Source of the DNA: Eonycteris spelaea
Lineage: Eukaryota > Chordata > Mammalia > Chiroptera > Pteropodidae
Assembly (NCBI GenBank): GCA_003508835.1
Contig: PUFA01000027.1
Location: forward strand, 310,001-374,000
Direction: 5' to 3'
DNA: 64,000 nucleotides
Part shown: positions 23,791 through 36,359 of the stretch, piece by piece
Numbering within the stretch: position 1 is the stretch's first letter
Layout: each line of letters begins with the position of its first letter
The notes under the pieces: generated by a model
What the model was told of the DNA's origin: nothing
Seen by the model: the letters and a program-made list of their open reading frames with translations, nothing else
The model's database searches: none
Made by a program: the position numbers and the translations under genes

Positions 23791-26700
23791 TGTGCCACTG
23801 CTGGACAGGGCCGCCACCCCCCATTCCTTGATGAGAGGTTAACTGGTTTGGCCCATTCTAAGCACCTTTTTCTTGTGAGAAATTGAAAGTCTAAAGAAGT
23901 AAGGCAATTAAAAACGCTTCAGAAATCCCCCCATTGTAATAACATTTTGGGTAGCAACCAGACATCTTATCCAGCATACACAGACGTAAGCAGGGCCATG
24001 CTACTGGACTTCTTCCTAGTAATAAAGGCTATTTTGTCATTATGTTATTCATATTATGTCATTATTTAAAACGGCAGGAGGCCGAGACCGACCCATTGTC
24101 TGGCGTTGGAGAGTTGTTATTAAGAGTTTTTCTGTTATAAATACAAATAGGTAGTTCTTACTTGGCCTAGGCTTACTCCTTCTGTCTTTTGCCCTATTGC
24201 AAACAGCTCACAGTTTATTAGAGGCTCTGAAGATGCTGGTCTAGGGCCCTCACTGTAGTCAGCCCAATTCATGTGTTACCCAGCATGAAAAGAAAGTGTG
24301 CACTCTAACTTTTAAATGTCCATATAGAATGTATACTCTGGGATCCTTGTAAGATGGTTGTATCGGGACAACAGCCTTTCTACACTTTTTATTTCTTTCT
24401 CTTTTTTTGTTTTTGTTCTGTGTAACAGAGTAAGCAGGAAATTCACAGGAGGTCTGCACGGCTCAGAAACACTAAATACAAATCGGCTCCAGCTGCTGAA
24501 AAGAAAGTTTCCACTAAAGGAAAAGGGAGAAGACATATTTTTAAATTAAAAAATGTAAGATGATTGTGGACAGTGTCTTTTACTGTAATGGCATTGTGTG
24601 TGTAGTGTGTCTTGCCACTGCCTTCATCTCTCACCTTTGAACTTGGACTTTCCTGGGGGCTCTTCTGTAGTATTCTAAGGAGTAGTCCAGACTTTCTGAA
24701 GAGGCTGAGCTCTGTTGCAGGAGGCTTACTGTTTATAAAGTTAATAATACCCTTTCTCTTTTTTAGCTTTTATTTTTCTTCTGGAAAACAAAATATGAGT
24801 CTGAAAGAAACATAAACCGTGGATGCATTGTATTGGGTTCTTTAGGCAAATGATTATGGTTCTTTGTATGGCCAGTTACACTAGGAAAACTTTTTTTCAT
24901 TTTTTAAAGATCTAAGTAAATAATACTGGACCTCACTCATTTCCATATTTGCTTTATAGCCCTAGAAAGTGTCTTACTTATGATCAATTTGTTGAATATG
25001 AATTTAAAATGTTACTAAATATCTCCTGCTGTAAGAAAATAGATTGTTGAAAGACTTGTGCTGGGGATGGTTGAAAGCACATTTTGGTTTGGTGCAGTAA
25101 TTCTCCATGTGTCTTTGTAAATACAAGGGGGCGCTGGTCAAACACTATGCATTCTAGACTAGACTATTTTTTTTAAACCTCAGTATGGTATTCATTTTTT
25201 TCAGAACAGGAATGGTCGACTTAACCAGTAAGGGCATATTCTGAAGTTGTTTCACTTAAACATAGGTTTTCGTCAAGTATCTGGTAATATGTTGTCTGAA
25301 ATTTTTTCAATATCAATTTTTCTAGTAACCCTCCAAGACATGTCTAGGGAGCTTTCTTTCTTTTTTCTTTTTTTTCTTTTTTCTTTTTCTTTTCTTTTTT
25401 CTTTTTTTTTTTTTCCACAAGGCAACCCTTGGTTTACCTCACAGATTGCAAGGACCTTGTCAGCTTACAATCCCTTACTTTTTTTATTTTTTATGCCGAC
25501 AGCACCTGGTTTTCTTAGGTGATCTCCCATCCAAGTACTAATCAGGCCTGACCCAAGATCAGACGGGATTGGGCTTGTTCAGGGCAGCATGGCCATAGAT
25601 GAGGCCTCCTTTCTGTGTTGTAGTGTGAAAGTACATATTGCAGCTTAAGAACGGATTTCAGTGATGGTCAGGTGGTGGCAGATTACTAAGAACTCTGAAG
25701 GAAATTTCTTTTAGTTCAGGCTTGCTAGGAAATTAGTTCCAATGGTATTATTGAGTATCATAGCCAGTTGCATAGTTAATTTGAGATGGAAAATGTCTTT
25801 TAGGAGAGACACTTTTTCATTTTTTGTTCAGCTACCCATTTTTTATTCCACTTCTGTCATGCTCAGGCCAGTATATTTTTATAACTAAAATGTTAATGTG
25901 TAGTAAATCTGAGAGGGCTTACGTTAGCTCTCAGTAGCATAATCAAAAGAAGCTTTACTTCTGGTTCTCAGCAGTTTTTAAGCTAATGGTAGCAGAAATA
26001 ACAGTGGAAATATTCAGACTGTGCTTTGCCACAACATCCAGAAAATCATTTATCTTTTTATTGCAGTTTTGTCACCAAACAACAAATTTAGTATTTCTCA
26101 AATTACGGTACTCTGATATATGGCTGGGAAAGTGCCTATACACACAAACACATACACAATATGTCTGTGTAATATTTTTACTTTCATTTTTTTCATAGCC
26201 CATCAAAGCTCCTGAGTCAGTTTCCACAATAATCACTGCAGAATCAATCTTCTACAAGGTAAATATCTGTAGAGTTACTGAAGGACAATTTGGGCCTACT
26301 GTATAGTGTGCTGCTAAAATGTTGGCTGAGTCTGAAGGTCTCTACTTTTTTGTAAAAAGTGTGATTGCATGTGTTCTTTCCTAAGCTATTTCACCTAGAG
26401 GTAGCTGTTACAAAACATCTCTTCCAGCGCTGAGGTGGGAGGGGAAGTTGCCTGTTGAAATATGAAATGAGGATCTTAAGAATTTTTAATGCAGATTATG
26501 GGAATAGTCTTTAAAATGCTAATGTGTGGTATGCAGCTGTGAAAGACTGAGCCATCCTAGTCAATATGATGACAAGGAAGGGTGAAGACAGAGGCAGGAT
26601 TTAGACTAGTAGAGGATGTGGAGTCTGATGTCTAATGGGCAGAGTAGGCACAGAGATTCTAAAGTGCACTTAATCAGAAGTGGCAGAATAAGGGCAGAGG

Positions 26701-29700
26701 GGATTAGCACTTACTATAAGTCCATAGAGAGACTCTAAGATGTTGAGGTAAAACAGAAGGTCAGGTTCGCTCTGGACATTTGATACGTTAGTGAGAGGTG
26801 ACATTTTGTTATTTTTGAACCAGAAAACTGGGAAAGCAATCGGAACATAGAAAAGGTCTGTAAGGCCTGGGAGGTCTGGCACAGGCAATAACCATTAAAT
26901 ACTGTCACTGAGGGGCAGCAGTGTGGTTAGCGCTTCATACCTGGCCTCAGTGCGCCAGACACTGGAAAAAACAAGCTTCATACCCCTTAGGTGTACCTTG
27001 TTTCTGGTAGCCCAGAATCTAAAAGTCTTTGCACAGGCAGACATTTCCTATATATTGCCAGCATTTCATAAAACTATTAATAATACATGGCTGAAGTTTA
27101 GTATGTGCTTGCTATTTATTAGGCACTGAGGTGAGCATTTCACATGCTTTATTTTATTCAAGTTTCTCCATGAAGTGGTTACAGTTATTCCCATTTTATG
27201 GTGAGGACATGGAGGTAAAGAGAGGTTAATTAACTAGTCCAAAATCGCATAGCTGACAAGTCATGGAGTGAAGCAGTCTGATGCCAGAGCCCAAGCCCGG
27301 AGCTCAGTTCCTGTCTCTACTGCTTGGCAAGTGGTTGTGTGACTGGGCTAGGGCCTACCTCTCTAATGTTTCATCGTCTATAAAATAGGGATTGTATGTA
27401 GAAACTACCTCATTGGGTCAAATGAGATTATGTTTGTTGAGCACGTAGCAGAGTAAACACTCAATGAGTAGTAAAATTATCATCGCATTTTCAGATTTGT
27501 GCATTACCTTCACAGCTGAACATACAGTTTATAGATTAAGCCCGGAAGCAACTGGTTGAGCCAAGGACTTAGTGTGCTAATGATTTCTAGGCATGTCTCA
27601 ATGGAAAGGCATGTTAGACCTGTTATCACAAGTATCAGTAATTTATCACTGTTTACCACCCTTGTTTATTAAATAATAAAGACAAAATGCAATGAAATAC
27701 TCAAGTAATGCCGCAAGTACCCAGTATTGCAGAAGCTGTCACAGCAGTGCCGCTACAGGTAGCACCGTGGTGGGCAAATTTAAGTCATTGCCAGCTGGTA
27801 AACTAGAGCCCAGATCAGGCATGCAAGGGGGAGCTGAGTGGGAGCCATTGGGTATGATGGCGAGAGTGTGGACACCAAGGACCCAAAACAGGTAAGTGAC
27901 CTCCCCAGAGCACTTCAGTGATGGAACAGCCCATGAACTCAGGTTACTCCTAATCCAGTGTTTTTCAGTAAACTGAGTTGACCTTTTTTATCTCTGCCAG
28001 AAACTCTGAAACCTCCCTGCAAATGAGGAAGACTCCTTAGATCAAGTGCCTTAGTCTTGTTGTGTGTGTGTGTGTGAGTGTGGTGGGAATTAGCACCTCC
28101 TGGAATGAGATCTTTTTGGAATCTCACTAAGGTATTGTCTTTGCCTTGCAGTTCTGCTTTCACACTATTCATGTATTTTGAATTAATATTCATTCAGCAT
28201 ATATTTGAGTGCCTGTGATAAGCAAGGGTCCATTTTTTATGTGTGTGAGAAATATCATTTATTTTGGAAATTTGATTATACACAGACAAAAAGAAGGCAC
28301 AAATGCAAACCATTTATATGATAAATAATTTAGAACTTTGGCGTAGTGGCAAGAAGGACCAGCTGATGATGGGTATGAACTAGCAAGGAGCGGATTGTGG
28401 CCCACAATGACTGTGCCGATCCATAGTGATCCAGATGCATAGTGATCCTTAGACACATTGATGAAGGGTCCACCTGGCAAAACTCCTGGCTTGTCACTCG
28501 TGGCACAGCTTAATTACTGGAAATATTTTCTCGGAACCATGTTTATGGTTGAGGTGCATACCCCAGCAGCTTTACCTGCTGTCAGGGCCCTGTTTTAAGG
28601 AAAGCAGTGATGAATCACACCTGCAGATTGGGTCCTACAGTTGAGGAGAGTATGGCCTGCTGAGACTTACACCCACCTAAGGAAGTTCTGAGTGTCATAA
28701 ATATTTGGGTCAGCCATTATGAGTGTTCAATGGAGAGATTATTTCTAGTTCAAGACCCAGGAAACAGGATGTGGACAGAGGGCAGAGGCTTAAACTCAAG
28801 ATGTGTACAGATTATTTAGGTAGCTGGGTATGAAATAAAGCAGGGATAAGACATGAAGTCTTGAACTCCAGAAATACCAGACATTGTCTTGGAAGAGGAA
28901 ATTAAAGTGAACAGGAGAGGAAGAGACAGGTGCCAATGAAACTGGGGAAAGATATGGTAAATTGAGGATAAACTTATTTTGAAGACTGATTATAATCAAA
29001 AGAGTCTTTCATTTCTTTGGTTGGAATTTATGGTGTTTCTTTTCCTTAATGTATGGTTGAGGAGGATGATACATAACGTATATTCTCTCCAGATAAGCGC
29101 TGATTTTCATGACAGCACAGGGATAGATGCTGAGCTAGTGTGGGCACTTCGGCAGCAGCTCTGCCTTATGTGGCTTTCAGGGAGGCACTTAACCTTCCTG
29201 CAGATTAATGGCTCTAGCCAAAAAAAGTAGGGATAGTACTGTTGTGATAGAAAATAAAAATATTTTTATAAACAAATGTTTTTTCCAGATGCAAGTTTGT
29301 GTGTGTGTGTGTAATTTTTTCATCCAAAAGTGAAACAACTTGAGAATTGACATCAACCATTACTCCATACCGAAGACCTTTTATTGGCCACTTTATAAGC
29401 TCTTGCTTTTACATTAGGGAAGTTTCAGTTGATAGCTGCGGTGCTGATCTATTTATTCTAAATATGGGATTACCTCCTATTTCCCCTAGGGAGTATATTA
29501 CCAAATTGGAGATGTTGTTTCTGTGATTGATGAACAAGATGGAAAGCCCTACTATGCTCAGATCAGGGGTTTTATCCAGGACCAGTATTGTGAGAAGAGC
29601 GCAGCACTGACGTGGCTCATTCCCACTCTTTCTAGCCCCAGGGACCAGTTTGATCCTGCATCCTACATCATAGGTGAGTTTGACAAGTGGTACAGGTTCT

Positions 29701-31470
29701 TGAACCCAGTTAAGTCTCTGTTATTATGTATAAGAATGCCTTATTAGTCTGCTGGGCTACCATAACAAAATACCCAGACCGAATGGCTTACACAACAGAA
29801 ATTTATTTTCTCATGGTTCTGGAGGCCAGATGTCTGTCAGCGTGCCATCAGGGTTAGTTTCTGGTGAGAGCTCTCTTCCTGGCTTGTGGGCCCCCGCCTT
29901 CTTGGTGTGTATGCTCCTGGAATCTCTTAGAAGAACAATCCTATGGGATTAGGGTGCCACTCTTAAAACCTCATGTAACCTTAATTACCTCCCTAAATGC
30001 CTTGTCTCCAAATACCATCATATTGAAGATTAGGCCTTCAGCATATGAATTTGAGAGAATACAATTCAGTACATAACAAAGAAGCATAAGTATCATTAAG
30101 TACAATAGAGAACTTTATAGGAAATATGAGAGATGTTTTATATAGCTAGGATTTTGAGTTAGGGCAGTATGCACCTCCTAAAGTGTGATGTACATAAGAT
30201 TTTTCTCAGTGACTCAGGATTAAATTTTTTTTTAACTTCAGGATTAAATTCTATTAAAAGAATTTATTTGCTCAGAAACTAGGTTATTTAGGTTACTTAT
30301 CAAAACCTACTTAAAAATTATTTCTAAAGGAACAATCAGTTATTTCTAGAATCTTACAAATTCTCAATACACGTCCTTCTGCCTGTTACACAGATCAGTG
30401 TAGACCTTTTATAACGTTGTTGGTAATTGAAATACAGCCACTACACTAATTAATTTCAACGCTGCCCCAAAAATGGCACAAAAAGTTCTTTACATAGACT
30501 CACAAGAAGTTACAGATTAATACAATTTTGAAAGTGTTCAGAGTTGTTAAGTTACTCTGGACTTTTCAGCCTTTCTGCAATGGGCATATATTACTTTTGC
30601 ATTCTGAGGAAAAAAACATATACAGTTTTTTCAGAGAGAACTCAGGGACAATTACATACCACTGTTATTCTCACCTGCATGTCAAGTTCGATACATGACC
30701 AAACAGTTTTAGTCTTCTGCTTGTAAGTACGTAGAAGGGTGGACTTTCACTTATCTGATCTGTTGGATAGGATTCTCAGCAGAGGCAGTGACGTGACAGA
30801 ATCACCTCTGGGTCTTCTCTCCCACCTCCTCTTCCTAATCCTCCTCATTCCAGAGCACAGACTCTGGGTTCATAACCCATACACTTACTAGCTGTGTGAT
30901 CTTGGGCAAGTTCCTTAATCTTTCTTGCCTCATGTAAAATGGGAATAATAACAGTGCTTACCACAGAGGGCTTTTATGAGGGTTCAAAGAATTGATATGT
31001 ACAACACTAAGAACAGTACAGGCATATAATAAACACTATATAGACTAAATATTATTTTTAGAATCCTTTCTGCATTGAGTCACTGTTTCGGGGAGAATGC
31101 TATATCCCTTAAGCAGTTAAGGGAGAAAAATGATAGAGTGACTTCAGAGTAATAAATGTTCCAAAGAATAATGTCAGGTCACCAACAGAGTTGTTTCTAG
31201 TGTCTAGGAATTTTAACATTTTATGACAATGATACATGTGTTTGAAAATATGTTTAACCTTTCCATTGGCTGCCTTTAGGACCAGAGGAGGATCTTCCAA
31301 GGAAGATGGAATACTTGGAATTTGTTTGTCATGCACCCTCTGAATATTTCAAGTCACGTTCATCACCATTTCCCACAGTTCCTACCAGACCAGAGAAGGG
31401 CTATATATGGACTCATGTTGGACCTACTCCTGCAATAACTATTAAAGAAACAGTTGCCAACCATTTATAG
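23444..31470 (+). CDS. GATAD1: GATA zinc finger domain-containing protein 1 (5 exons)
   Basis: Coding exons: 23444-23694, 24429-24554, 26199-26258, 29490-29673 and 31280-31470, ending in TAG. All have consensus GT/AG borders, and exons 2-5 join in phase. The product would be about 270 residues. Near the N terminus is a GATA-type finger (Cys9, Cys12, Cys30, Cys33; CX2C-X17-CX2C). A Gly/Ala-rich linker, a basic RRSARLRN segment and a conserved C-terminal half (VIDEQDGKPYYAQIRGF, SSPRDQFDPASY, GYIWTHVGPTPA) follow. GATAD1 is known as a nuclear chromatin reader associated with H3K4me3-binding SIN3/KDM5A-containing complexes. Exon 1 is one base short: the frame is lost at a G4 run (23600-23603) and the correct Gly/Ala-rich sequence continues in the next frame. 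Exons 2-5 look perfect, so this is more likely a sequence error than a broken gene. Confidence 0.95.
25355..25414. repeat. Pyrimidine-rich (TTTTC)n tract
   Basis: Imperfect TTTTTTC and TTTTC repeats of about 60 nt, in GATAD1 intron 2. It lies about 80 nt from the 5S-derived element. Confidence 0.85.
25486..25601 (-). repeat. 5S rRNA-derived retroposon (copy 1)
   Basis: The minus strand reads as 5S rRNA from its first bases: 'CTATGGCCATGCTGCCCTGAAC', 'CCCGTCTGATCTTGGG', 'AGTACTTGGATGGGAGATC', 'CCAGGTGCTGTCGG'. About 12 nt of the middle (the GGAAGCTAAGCA block of 5S) is missing. Directly after the 5S 3' end comes an A-rich tail (AAAAAATAAAAAAA). The tail shows retroposition, so this is not a functional tandem-array 5S gene. 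It sits in GATAD1 intron 2, antisense to it. Confidence 0.85.
27090..27480. repeat. Two abutting MIR elements in opposite orientation
   Basis: 27090-27310 is MIR in reverse orientation ('CCCATTTTATGGTGAGGACATGG' in part, 'AAAGAGAGGTTAATTAAC'). 27330-27480 is MIR in forward orientation ('GTTGTGTGACTGGGC', 'CAAATGAGATTATGT'). GATAD1 intron 3. Confidence 0.65.
29755..30080 (-). mobile_element. MaLR LTR (MST/MLT1-like)
   Basis: The minus strand reads TACTGAATTGTATTCTC, then 'GATGGTATTTGGAGACAAGG', 'GGAGGTAATTAAGGTTAC', 'GGGCCCACAAGCCAGGAAG' and 'AAATAAATTTCTGTTGTGTAAG', a well-known MaLR LTR layout. It begins 80 nt after GATAD1 exon 4. Confidence 0.75.
30840..31055 (+). repeat. MIR SINE, nearly full length
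   Basis: 'CTTACTAGCTGTGTGATCTTGG', 'TGTAAAATGGGAATAATAAC' and 'CAGTACAGGCATATAATAAAC' are the classic MIR order. It ends about 225 nt before GATAD1 exon 5. Confidence 0.8.
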
Positions 31471-32760
31471 TTTAAAAAGTAAAACTGAATTTCCAGTTAT
31501 CTTCTATTCATACCACTATAAGATATGCCCATGTTTCTTTAATGTAATTCTTAGATGGAAAAACGAAAAAGTTTATTCCCTACTACCCAGTAGTGGTTTT
31601 ACTAGTCACTTGGAAAACTAAAAAGGATATAAAATAATTAAATATATTTGTAAGTTAAATGTTACATCCTGGAGGTGTATTTTCCCATACAAGGGCTGTA
31701 ATGACCAGGGAGACCATCAGGAACGTAGTGTCTATTTTTCTCCATAATTTACTTCTAGAAACTTATAAAATTGAGTCCATTTTATATTTTTCTATAATAA
31801 CAAAGTATTAAACTTTGGATTTCTGGCCAAGGATTGAACCAAATGTAGCCATGACCAAGAAAATGCTCTGGCAGACTGTTGACTTCTTTAACCTTAAGGA
31901 AAGTGGTGGATAATTGTATTAGCCCAGGCCTTTTAAAACTGATCTAAAAAATAATTAATTTAAAAATTTTTTCATTGAGTCTTCTATAGCAAACAGATTC
32001 AGAATAATTTTGTTGATCTTAATATCACCTACCTTCTCAGTCAAAACGAGGCTCCCAATCAAACCAAAAAATTTTATAGTGCAGTCAGCTTCACTAAAAC
32101 ATATACTGTTCATGTTTTAAAAAGGATTCCATTTGGTGGTTTCTTGGCTGCTGTTAGAATAACCACTGGGCAGTCATAAGAATGATTATTAGGTCAACTA
32201 TAATTAAAAAATAAATGTAAAAAAAATTGTTAAAAAATTTTTAAGTGGTTAATACATTATTAGCATTGACATAGTTTAAAATGTCTGCTCCAAAGTTAAA
32301 CCACCGCTATGAACTCACAATAATAGGCCTGAAACAGTGCCTTGCACTTGGAAGCCTGTTGTATATGAAATTATCCAGAATTCAGGTACAGGTTTACCTC
32401 AAGTGCAAGTCAGCCAAGTATGGGAGCAACACTGTGAAAACAAGAAGTGTAGATTGCACACACTTGCCTCCTCTCCTGACTTAACCAGTGTTTTCAACCC
32501 CAGTAACATTGCCAGAATCTAATTTAATCATAATGATTTTGTGTTGTAGCACCTTTAACTGTTACCCTTTTCTACACAATTATGGTTCGTGTGTTGGAAA
32601 TAAGCAACTACTGATAGTTCTATGTACATAGCTAGCTCTGTAAATAGTTCTCTCTCTGTTCACAGTAATGACAGTAAAATTGATTGTAAATACCATTGTA
32701 AATAACTGTCTAAATGCTAATGATCAAACTTTTGGATTAAAATGTATTTTTCACAATGTG
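31471..32760 (+). other. GATAD1 3' UTR and polyadenylation signal
   Basis: About 1.3 kb follows the TAG without an open frame or repeat that I recognise. An ATTAAA hexamer at 32736-32741 is followed by T/G-rich sequence (TTTTTCACAATGTGTTTCC), which fits a poly(A) site near 32755-32765. Upstream, 'TGTAAATA' occurs more than once (Pumilio-like UGUAAAUA, 32655-32705). The end point is inferred. Confidence 0.6.
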
Positions 32761-33059
32761 TTTCCTTTGGATTTATTTCTTTTAAACAAATAGGGCCGTC
32801 TATCAAAAAATGGTATGAATAGAAAACCGCAATGTTGTATTATTCGTAAGTTGGAGTGACAGGTTCATCATCAGTATATGTAATAGATTTTAGGAAATCA
32901 AAGAAAGGCTGATTGAAAAAAATGAATACTTAAGATATTTATTAAAATGAGGAAATATTTAAAAACTAGAGTAGTACTGACCATTTGTTTATAAATTGGT
33001 AGATAATTGTGTAGTATTTTTTTAAATAAATATTGAATTTTCACTTTATTCTTCATTAA

Positions 33060-33490
33060 TACCAAAGGCTCCCCTTGCTTACAGGGTAGATGCATACCTT
33101 TTCCCCTGTTATGGAAGGCCTGCCCTGATATGGCCCCAGGCTGTATTCTCAGCCTTGTCTCCCCTTCCCAGCAACACTGAGATGTTTCCCCCGACACCCT
33201 CCTCGTTTCTTTTTGGCTGTGAGGCCTTGTTCATCCTATTCTCTCCAACTCCCCGAAGGTTTTTCCAAAGGCCCTCAGATTGTCTCTCTCATGAGACCTT
33301 GCCAGATGCTCATGACTCCTTCAAATCAGTTTCTCTCCTGTTCTGTTAATTGCATTAAGTTTCTACTTTTGTTGCCCCCACCCCACCCGGCGTTCCCTGG
33401 AAGACAGAGGTGGTGTATTTTATCTACTCATCTTTGTAATTCTCACAGCACTTAATTTGGTCCTTGCTTATGGGAGGTGCTGAGTAGAGA
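33060..33490 (+). mobile_element. L2 3'-end fragment
   Basis: L2-like features: 'GGCCTGCCCTGATATGGCCC', 'TTTGTAATTCTCACAGCACTTAATT' in part and a terminal 'GGAGGTGCTGAGTAGAGAG'. Old and divergent. Confidence 0.55.
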
Positions 33491-34966
33491 GTCAATTGAG
33501 GTTAGATACTTTTAATTAAAATGCCTGTTGATATTTTAATACTAATTCATACTTACTTTGTCTTAAACATCAAATTCTCTTGTGAAGAACCAACTCAAAT
33601 AGAACTTCCAATTGTTATATTCTAGATTAGCATTAAATTGTTTTTAAGTTTTAACAGGATATTTTAAAGATGATCTTTAAGTAGTTCTCTTACAGAAATA
33701 TTAACATAGTAGCTGGAAAAATTATCCCAGACCATTCAAGTTCTTGGCTGTGAAAAGCATTTCCAGGACTAAAATGTTCCATCAAGAAGTTTGAATCACA
33801 ATTACGTTTCAGCCATAAGTAAGTAAAATCATAAGAACAATGGATTGAAATATATATAGTGCTTTTACTTATGTATGTGTGTATACAAATATACATAGAT
33901 ACCCATACTCAGTGATGTTCTGTCCTGGACCAGAAAAGGGAGGGCACCTTTGTGGATTTTGTTTTGCCACCATGGACATGTTTTAGGAATCGTGTTTTAT
34001 TTATTTCATACCAGGTGTGTGACTCATACCTTTTATAGGATGGTGTACCTCCTAAATCAAAAAATACATATATTAAACCAAGAAGTCAGGGAGAATTCAG
34101 GGAGAAACAAGAAGGAACCTGAATGACAAGAGGGAAATGCCTAAGTAAGTTATAGTGCATTTTTCTTTATACTTTTCAGTATTTCCAACTTTGCTGCAGT
34201 GAGCATACATAGACACATATTTGTCTGAGACTATCCAGCTAGTGGCAACAGATTAGCAATTTTAAGTCCATATGTAGATAGAACATTTGATAAATAGTGC
34301 TTAAAGCCTTATAAGAGAAATGAATAAACGCTGAGGAAATAAATTCAGGGATTTAATGTCGTATATTTATTTACTTAGTGAATCTAGGAAAGAACTCAGA
34401 TGTGACCTTCAGCTGCTTCTACTCCTGGGCTAGACACAAGCTAACTTCTGTGATGAAGGATCACCTGCATCATCCAAGCTAGAGGCTTGGTAAGGGCAAG
34501 AGACTGCTGCAGATTTAAGTTTGTCCTTACTCTCCTCTACTTTGTCCACCTTCCCTTCCAGACTGCCTGCATGCCGACGCAGGCCCCAGCACCAGATGCA
34601 AAAAGTAAAATCCTTACACAGACTGTAACAGGCTCCCACAATTGTGTCAGGTAAACTCTATCACAGAGCCTTTATTGAACATTCCTACTCTTCTATTTCT
34701 CTGATAATTCCTGATACAGTTACTGAGACTCTGAAGGATAAAGAAAAGGAACTGATATTTTTCATTATAAGCTATTTAGAATTACCTGGCCTTGAAAAAA
34801 AAATATGTATTACTTTGATAAAAATTTTTAATTGAAAAGTAATGAAGGAGACCATATAGGAAAAGATAAACAGATTGGATTATTAAAAATTTTAATCTCT
34901 TAAAAAAATGTGCATGCAGAATTAAAAACCAAACAACTCTCACTTCTTTTTCTTTTTTCTGTTAAA

Positions 34967-35116
34967 GAAGTGGAAATTATCAATCAGTATTTCTTATTCA
35001 ACATGACAGATTGGCATGAAATAATTACTCAACTACAAGCAGAAGTGAAAATTATCAATCAGTATTTCTTATTCAACATGACAGATTGGCATGAAATAAT
35101 TACTCAACTACAAGCA
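34967..35116. repeat. 75-bp near-perfect tandem duplication
   Basis: Unit 1 is 34967-35041 and unit 2 is 35042-35116. I find only one difference (G at 34973, A at 35048). Since 75 is a multiple of three, the open plus-strand frame is kept through both copies, giving a doubled peptide containing NMTDWHEIITQLQ. I know of no protein with this sequence. The surrounding 34900-35580 looks like unassigned dispersed sequence. A recent slippage event, or a duplication made during assembly, is likely. Confidence 0.9.
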
Positions 35117-35698
35117 GAAAAGCTTGTTGCAGAGACTGTTAGGAAGAAGAGTCGAGTCTGGAAATGCAGTAACTAACAAGGATAAGGGAGAGGGGGTGAA
35201 TGGCAATGCTAGCTTCTCACCCCTGTCTCCATGGCTTTTTATTCTCTCTCTCACAAAGCTGGCTTTGTTATTATTATTAGTTACAATCAGATTAGTAATC
35301 ACAGATTACAGACAACTCCCAAATTCAGGCTCAAGGCCACCACTGTGTTATCAACTACTCCCTCTTATCCTTATGCCTAGAGCAAGAAGTCCCAGAATAG
35401 GTAAGGCGTATGTGCCCTCCCTGCAGTGTGACCTTGTTGCTCCAAGCACCAGGCATCCTGCCAGGACTGCAGGCATCTCACAACAAAGCTACAATGATAA
35501 CCTCAACTTCTTGTAACATCATCACTCTTTTAAATTACTCTTCATTACTTTGTTCCATCTGTTTTACAGAAGCTGAGTAGAAGGGAGAAGGTTTATAACA
35601 AAAACACCTATTCCTATGGATAGAGAAGTGTGAGTAAAAAAGACAGTAACCTTAGAATAAAGGTGAGGGTGCTGTTGGGGAAATGTAATTAAAACACT

Positions 35699-35714
35699 CA
35701 CACGCGCGTGCGCG

Positions 35715-35757
<43 letters not shown>

Positions 35758-35766
35758 CCCCCCCCG
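35699..35766. repeat. (CG)n-(CA)n alternating tract and C-run
   Basis: An uninterrupted alternating purine-pyrimidine run of about 55 nt, first CG-rich (ACGCGCGTGCGCGCG...) then (CA)n. A run of nine or more C follows. The CG part is the strongest Z-DNA-prone sequence in the window. Confidence 0.92.
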
Positions 35767-36359
35767 CCCCAGAAATCCTCTCCACAGGTAGATATAGAAA
35801 AACACTTTTATTATCGACTGAACATTAAACCAGAATGTGATGCTCACTGAAGGCAATTGGCCAAGAAATTGCAAAGACAGAAAGAAACCTCAGCCTTTTA
35901 TCTAGCCAAGCAGATGCATCCCATTACATACATGTTCTGAAGATAAACAATAACCAGTTGTCAACTAAGAGAACCTGACAGCACTATTAGTCACATGCAG
36001 TTCTTCCTATCTTTACCTGGTAATTTGGTTGACCACCTGTGTTAGCTAATTGACTTTATCTAGAGGAGTTTGGGGAAACAAACTCATCTTTATGATGGGA
36101 GTTACCGTTACAACCTGCCTCCCGCAGAAACTGGGAAGAGGGGTGCTATCTCCTGGTGTTTATATTTCAAAGAGATGGATTCCATGTCTTTGAGAAAGGC
36201 ATTTCTAGGTCATAAAGCTTTCAAAGAGACTGAGACAATACTTATATTTACAAGTTTTCTAAGGTAAATATCCTGAAAAAACAGGTGGGGAGGGAAATCT
36301 CTTCCCTTGTTTTAAACAGGGTAATTAAGCCTCTTACTTTAAATTTGTATTTGTTGCTA

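Noticed and set aside
22863..23798. 311-residue open frame on the minus strand over the GATAD1 CpG island
   Set aside because: It is antisense to GATAD1 exon 1 and promoter, Pro/Arg/Gly-rich as expected from GC bias, and shows no domain.
34430..34639. 69-residue minus-strand open frame
   Set aside because: No recognisable family, no conserved start context and no neighbouring exons. Best left as chance or old repeat sequence.
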